The notes beneath the pieces are model-generated. The model ran no database searches. It worked only from the letters and a program-made list of their open reading frames with translations, and was not told the DNA's origin. From Arabidopsis thaliana (Eukaryota > Streptophyta > Magnoliopsida > Brassicales > Brassicaceae): a DNA stretch of 64,000 bases. Shown here one piece after another: positions 60,909-64,000 of this stretch (positions within the stretch are counted from its first letter, which is position 1; each line of letters opens with the position of its first letter). The stretch is from assembly GCF_000001735.4 (NCBI RefSeq), contig NC_003074.8, forward strand, positions 17,739,261 to 17,803,260, in the 5' to 3' direction. A program made the position numbers and the translations under genes.

Positions 60909-62148
60909 ACAATCCCTAACATACATCTATGCGGATCATCTCAGGCTTTCTAATGGACCATATGTTGTAACTTATGTATCCCATCTTATGAATTGGGTTC
61001 TTCTGTTTTCAGTCTTTAGTTTGACGGTAGTTCTAGTATAAGATTAGATAATAGAAGATGTCGGCAATATTCTAATAACATCTTCACCTTTTTCCTTGAT
61101 ATCTCGAAGCTCTCTAGTTTATAATCTCCACCCTTCATGGGAGTTCTTGCCTAGTTGAATATTTCCAGCAAGATCGGAAGTATTTCCTTTGTACATATAA
61201 ATGTTTACTTTGTGTTTCCCTTGATCTCTCTTTAGAATATGTTCCATATTGAGAGAAACTGAAAAGCTTGAGATCTTCTGTTTCTTGTTCACTTCTTAAT
61301 CAAATCAAAACCATGTTGGTGTCTATACTCCAAGATAGAGTAATTACAATTGTATTCAGATAGAACTACAAAGTAGAAATCAACACCAAGAAGCAACCTC
61401 AATCGCACGGACGCAGTCCCTTAATCTAGATTTCTCTTGGAGGTGCCTTTATTAGCTTCTTTCACACACTTCTGGAGGCGAAAGAGACAGCGAAACTCAT
61501 TCATTAGCTCGAGTTGTCCATCTGTATTGATTTCTCTACCACTGAGCTTCTAAACAATATAAAAGATCACAACTCAACAATGTAAGATGGCGTTGTTTAA
61601 GAGTCTCAGTTTTCACAAGTTTGAACTCTTTGCTCTTTTCCACAAAAATGGGAAAATGTAGAGGAGACGAGAAGGAAAGAAACCGATTCACCTAAAAAAT
61701 GACATTTCGTGTCTGACCGGTTTAGCTCCTTCTTCAACCACATAACCGGAAAATATAACGGTTCGATTTGGGGAAATGAGTGAAATTGTAAATTGGCCTT
61801 AGTCATAATTTGGTTCGATTGGAGTATAATCACGAGAACCGGAGACTTAACGGTTCGACTGGGGCAAATCGTTTGAGTGGTAAAATGTAGGGATTTATAT
61901 GTAATTTAGGTCAAATTGTGGTGAGTCCATAACATAATCTAATGGTTCGTTTGGGGCAAATTTGTGAAAGTTAAAACAATATAAGGGCCTATATAGACGG
62001 TGACATACCACAGTCCCGTCAGTGTCAATTAAAAAAAACCCTGAACCCATTCCTCAGAAATTCAAAATCAATTTCATCGGGTGACACTTGGGGTACTTTG
62101 AACTCCCCCACTCACTACCATTGTCGTGATTCTCGGATTATGCTCTAG
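60909..62148 (+). other. Interval between the PWWP exon and the ATM ATG (intron or intergenic)
   Basis: If the fusion transcript is made, 60876–62148 is a 1273-bp intron (donor AAAAG|GTTAGT, acceptor CTCTAG|TTTGAT). If not, it holds the PWWP 3' UTR and the ATM promoter. Repeated AACCGG/CGGTT motifs occur at about 61717–61895. No coding sequence was seen. Confidence 0.7.
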
Positions 62149-64000
62149 TTTGATTTCGCCATGGTTGCTTCGAGGGATGTCCATGAGATCGTCTCCAAGC
62201 TCTCGTCAGATAAAGCCAAGACTCGCGAAGTAAACTTTTTAGTTATCCCTTTTAATCGTTTTTTGGGGTTTATGGGGAAAACGGCTGAGAAATTTCGACT
62301 TTGGTGTATATTTGTGGCGTGTTGTCTTGATTTCGTTGTGCGTAGTCGCAACGATGCTTTATTGTTTCCTTATACTGCAATACGGCTCGGTTTCTGTGAT
62401 AATTTCGAGTGGGTTTGGTTTGAAAAATGTTGAGATACTTATTGATTAAGCTATGACCAATTGACCAGGGCCCCCAAGCATTGACTAGAATTTGTATCTT
62501 TCTCTGAGTAATGTGCTACTAGGTTTTTTATGTTGATCTATATATAATTCCATTTTAATGTTTCTCATGTTGATGAATTTCTTACATATTCTGTATGTCC
62601 AGGATGGTGTCAAGTTATTGAATACATGGCTCGAAGGGGAAAGGTCAATTACCTTTTGTAGATTTCTTTCGCAAAACACTGCTAAGCTAAAGTTGGACGA
62701 GATTCCAAATGGTAGGTGGTGATAATTTATTCAGTTGATGCTAATATACAGTGCATCACGCTTTAAAGTTAATCTAGAACGTTACTTCTCCTTGCAGCTG
62801 AAACGTGGCCCTTTTTGGTTAAACTTCTCCTTCAATGTGTCTCAATGGAGGTGTCAGGTAGTAAGCGACGGATGCCCAAGCCAACTTTTGCAAAGACACT
62901 TCGCGTTGTCGTTCAGCGAACAGAAGAAACTAAATTTCCTGGTGAGAAATATTTTTTTGGTGAACTAGAAACATGGTAACATGCTTTTAAATTTTTCATG
63001 GAATCACTTTGTGCTTGTAAAGACGCTTCACTCGAAGAGGCAGAAGTATCAAGTCTCTTGGTCAGAAACTTCGTAATCTGATTTTGAATGTTTCCTGTAG
63101 TTACTATGTGTTAACGTCACCTCAAAAGAGGACATTGTTGGAAAAAAGTTTTATGGAACTGGAATAAATTTGATTTTCATCTCACAGAAATGTATCTTTT
63201 TGCTTACACTTTGATGGTGCATTTACTCTGATAAAAAAGTTCAGCTTTTCCCGTGGTTATGTAACCACTCTGTTTTAATTCTCAGGTGTACAATTTCCTT
63301 TGCTATCTATGGCTAAAACCCTTTTTACTCATGTACATGATATCTTGAGCAACACACCAAGCTTTCAGTCAGAGTATGGTACCATACTCCGCCATCTTTT
63401 GGAAATTAAGGAGTACCGTTTTCAAATGAGGAAGCGTACATATTCCAGTGAGTTCTCTTCAATTCTATATCCATTAATTGTCTTGTCTTGTCATGAATCT
63501 GAAGCGTATGGTGGTATGCTGGTGCTGTGTATTATTTTAATATAATGTTTCTGCAAGGTTTGGTGCTGCTATACATGGAAAGGGCTGAGACAGGGTTTTG
63601 CGAGAAAAACAGTGGTCAACATAGCCAGAAGGAGGAAGCTTTTCGCTATATTCTTACGCTTCAGTCACTTCTAGAGAACTCCCCTGGTGATTTTCCTGAT
63701 GACCTTCGAGAAGAAATTGTGAACGGCCTCATTCACATCTTCTCTTCTGTAAGGTCTGATTTTATTTGTTAGTCAGTCTCACTCAGATCTGTACCCTCCT
63801 TTGCAAATAATACTAAAATTTGGTGTACTAATAATACTTCCAGAGATGAGGGGAAGCTTTCACGCAAGCTTATTGAATGTGTAAATACGTTCTTGCTGAA
63901 GGATGGTCCTAATTTAGGCTCTTTGTCATTGGAAATTCATAATGCGGTTGAACAATTTGTGTTCCGTTGCTGGTTAACAACCCATGATAAAAACCTCAAG
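62149..64000 (+). CDS. ATM: ATM kinase, N-terminal exons (gene continues beyond the window)
   Basis: Exons: (62149)62161–62229, 62603–62711, 62798–62941, 63286–63447, 63558–63753 and 63844 to the window end. The product begins MVASRDVHEIVSKLSSDKAK, then TREDGVKLLNTWLEGERSIT. This is the TAN motif shared by Tel1 and ATM N-termini, needed for telomere and damage signalling in yeast Tel1. HEAT-like helices follow (TWPFLVKLLLQCVSMEVSG, LLSMAKTLFTHVHDILSN, YRFQMRKRTYSS). The FAT, PI3K-like kinase and FATC domains lie outside. ATM phosphorylates targets after DNA double-strand breaks and matters for repair and meiosis. The four bases-in-frame codons before the ATG (TTT GAT TTC GCC) are open, allowing fusion to the PWWP exon. 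Confidence 0.93.

Noticed and set aside
63023..63082. Possible extra ATM exon after an AG at 63022
   Set aside because: It fits the frame at first (DASLEEAEVSSLLVRNF) but reaches a stop without a good donor; joining 62941 to 63286 keeps the family sequence, so it is at most a poison exon.

Overview
The window reads as nuclear DNA of a compact plant genome: AT-rich intergenic DNA, short GT–AG introns, CT-rich 5' leaders and plant-only gene families. I recognise it as Arabidopsis thaliana chromosome 3, roughly loci AT3G48050 to AT3G48190. Names and locus numbers are from memory. Exon boundaries were read by hand; for nine genes the spliced length is an exact multiple of three and most agree with the length I remember.

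Layout, left to right. (1) 1–9530: first exon and promoter of a left SUO gene (minus), a LINE fossil, the MIR843 fold-back, a broken ROP GTPase 3' end, then a complete SUO-like BAH/TFIIS-N gene (minus). The SUO genes and the ROP scrap are remnants of one segmental tandem duplication. (2) 11.2–12.7 kb: RING protein gene (plus). (3) 13.6–18.6 kb: EDS1 tandem pair (minus), a clean ~2.4 kb head-to-tail duplication whose junction can be seen. (4) 19.85–21.5 kb: cytokinin-response gene ARR5 (minus). (5) 23.85–31.7 kb: EDD1, the organellar glycyl-tRNA synthetase, 33 exons (plus). (6) 31.9–39 kb: a poly(A)-tailed retroposon, an RSRC2-like RS protein gene (plus), a truncated RPL13 copy (minus) and a non-autonomous Helitron. 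(7) 39.2–46.6 kb: a B12D gene (plus), APC8/CDC23 (minus) and the atypical E2F DEL1 (plus); the last two are cell-cycle genes facing each other across about 1 kb. (8) 47–50.7 kb: peroxisomal aminoaldehyde dehydrogenase ALDH10A9 (minus). (9) 51.3–58 kb: a small basic protein gene, a doubtful small secreted ORF and gene-poor DNA. (10) 58–64 kb: a PWWP-domain coding exon followed by the first exons of ATM.

The most interesting points are four: the PWWP exon can be spliced in frame onto ATM, so one locus could give a chromatin-reader–kinase fusion or a short PWWP protein; MIR843 lies in a long inverted repeat beside duplication scars; EDS1 has a degenerate promoter duplication carrying W-boxes; and several small retro-insertions and the Helitron have readable ends. 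I found no CRISPR, phage or bacterial-type system, as expected for a plant chromosome.
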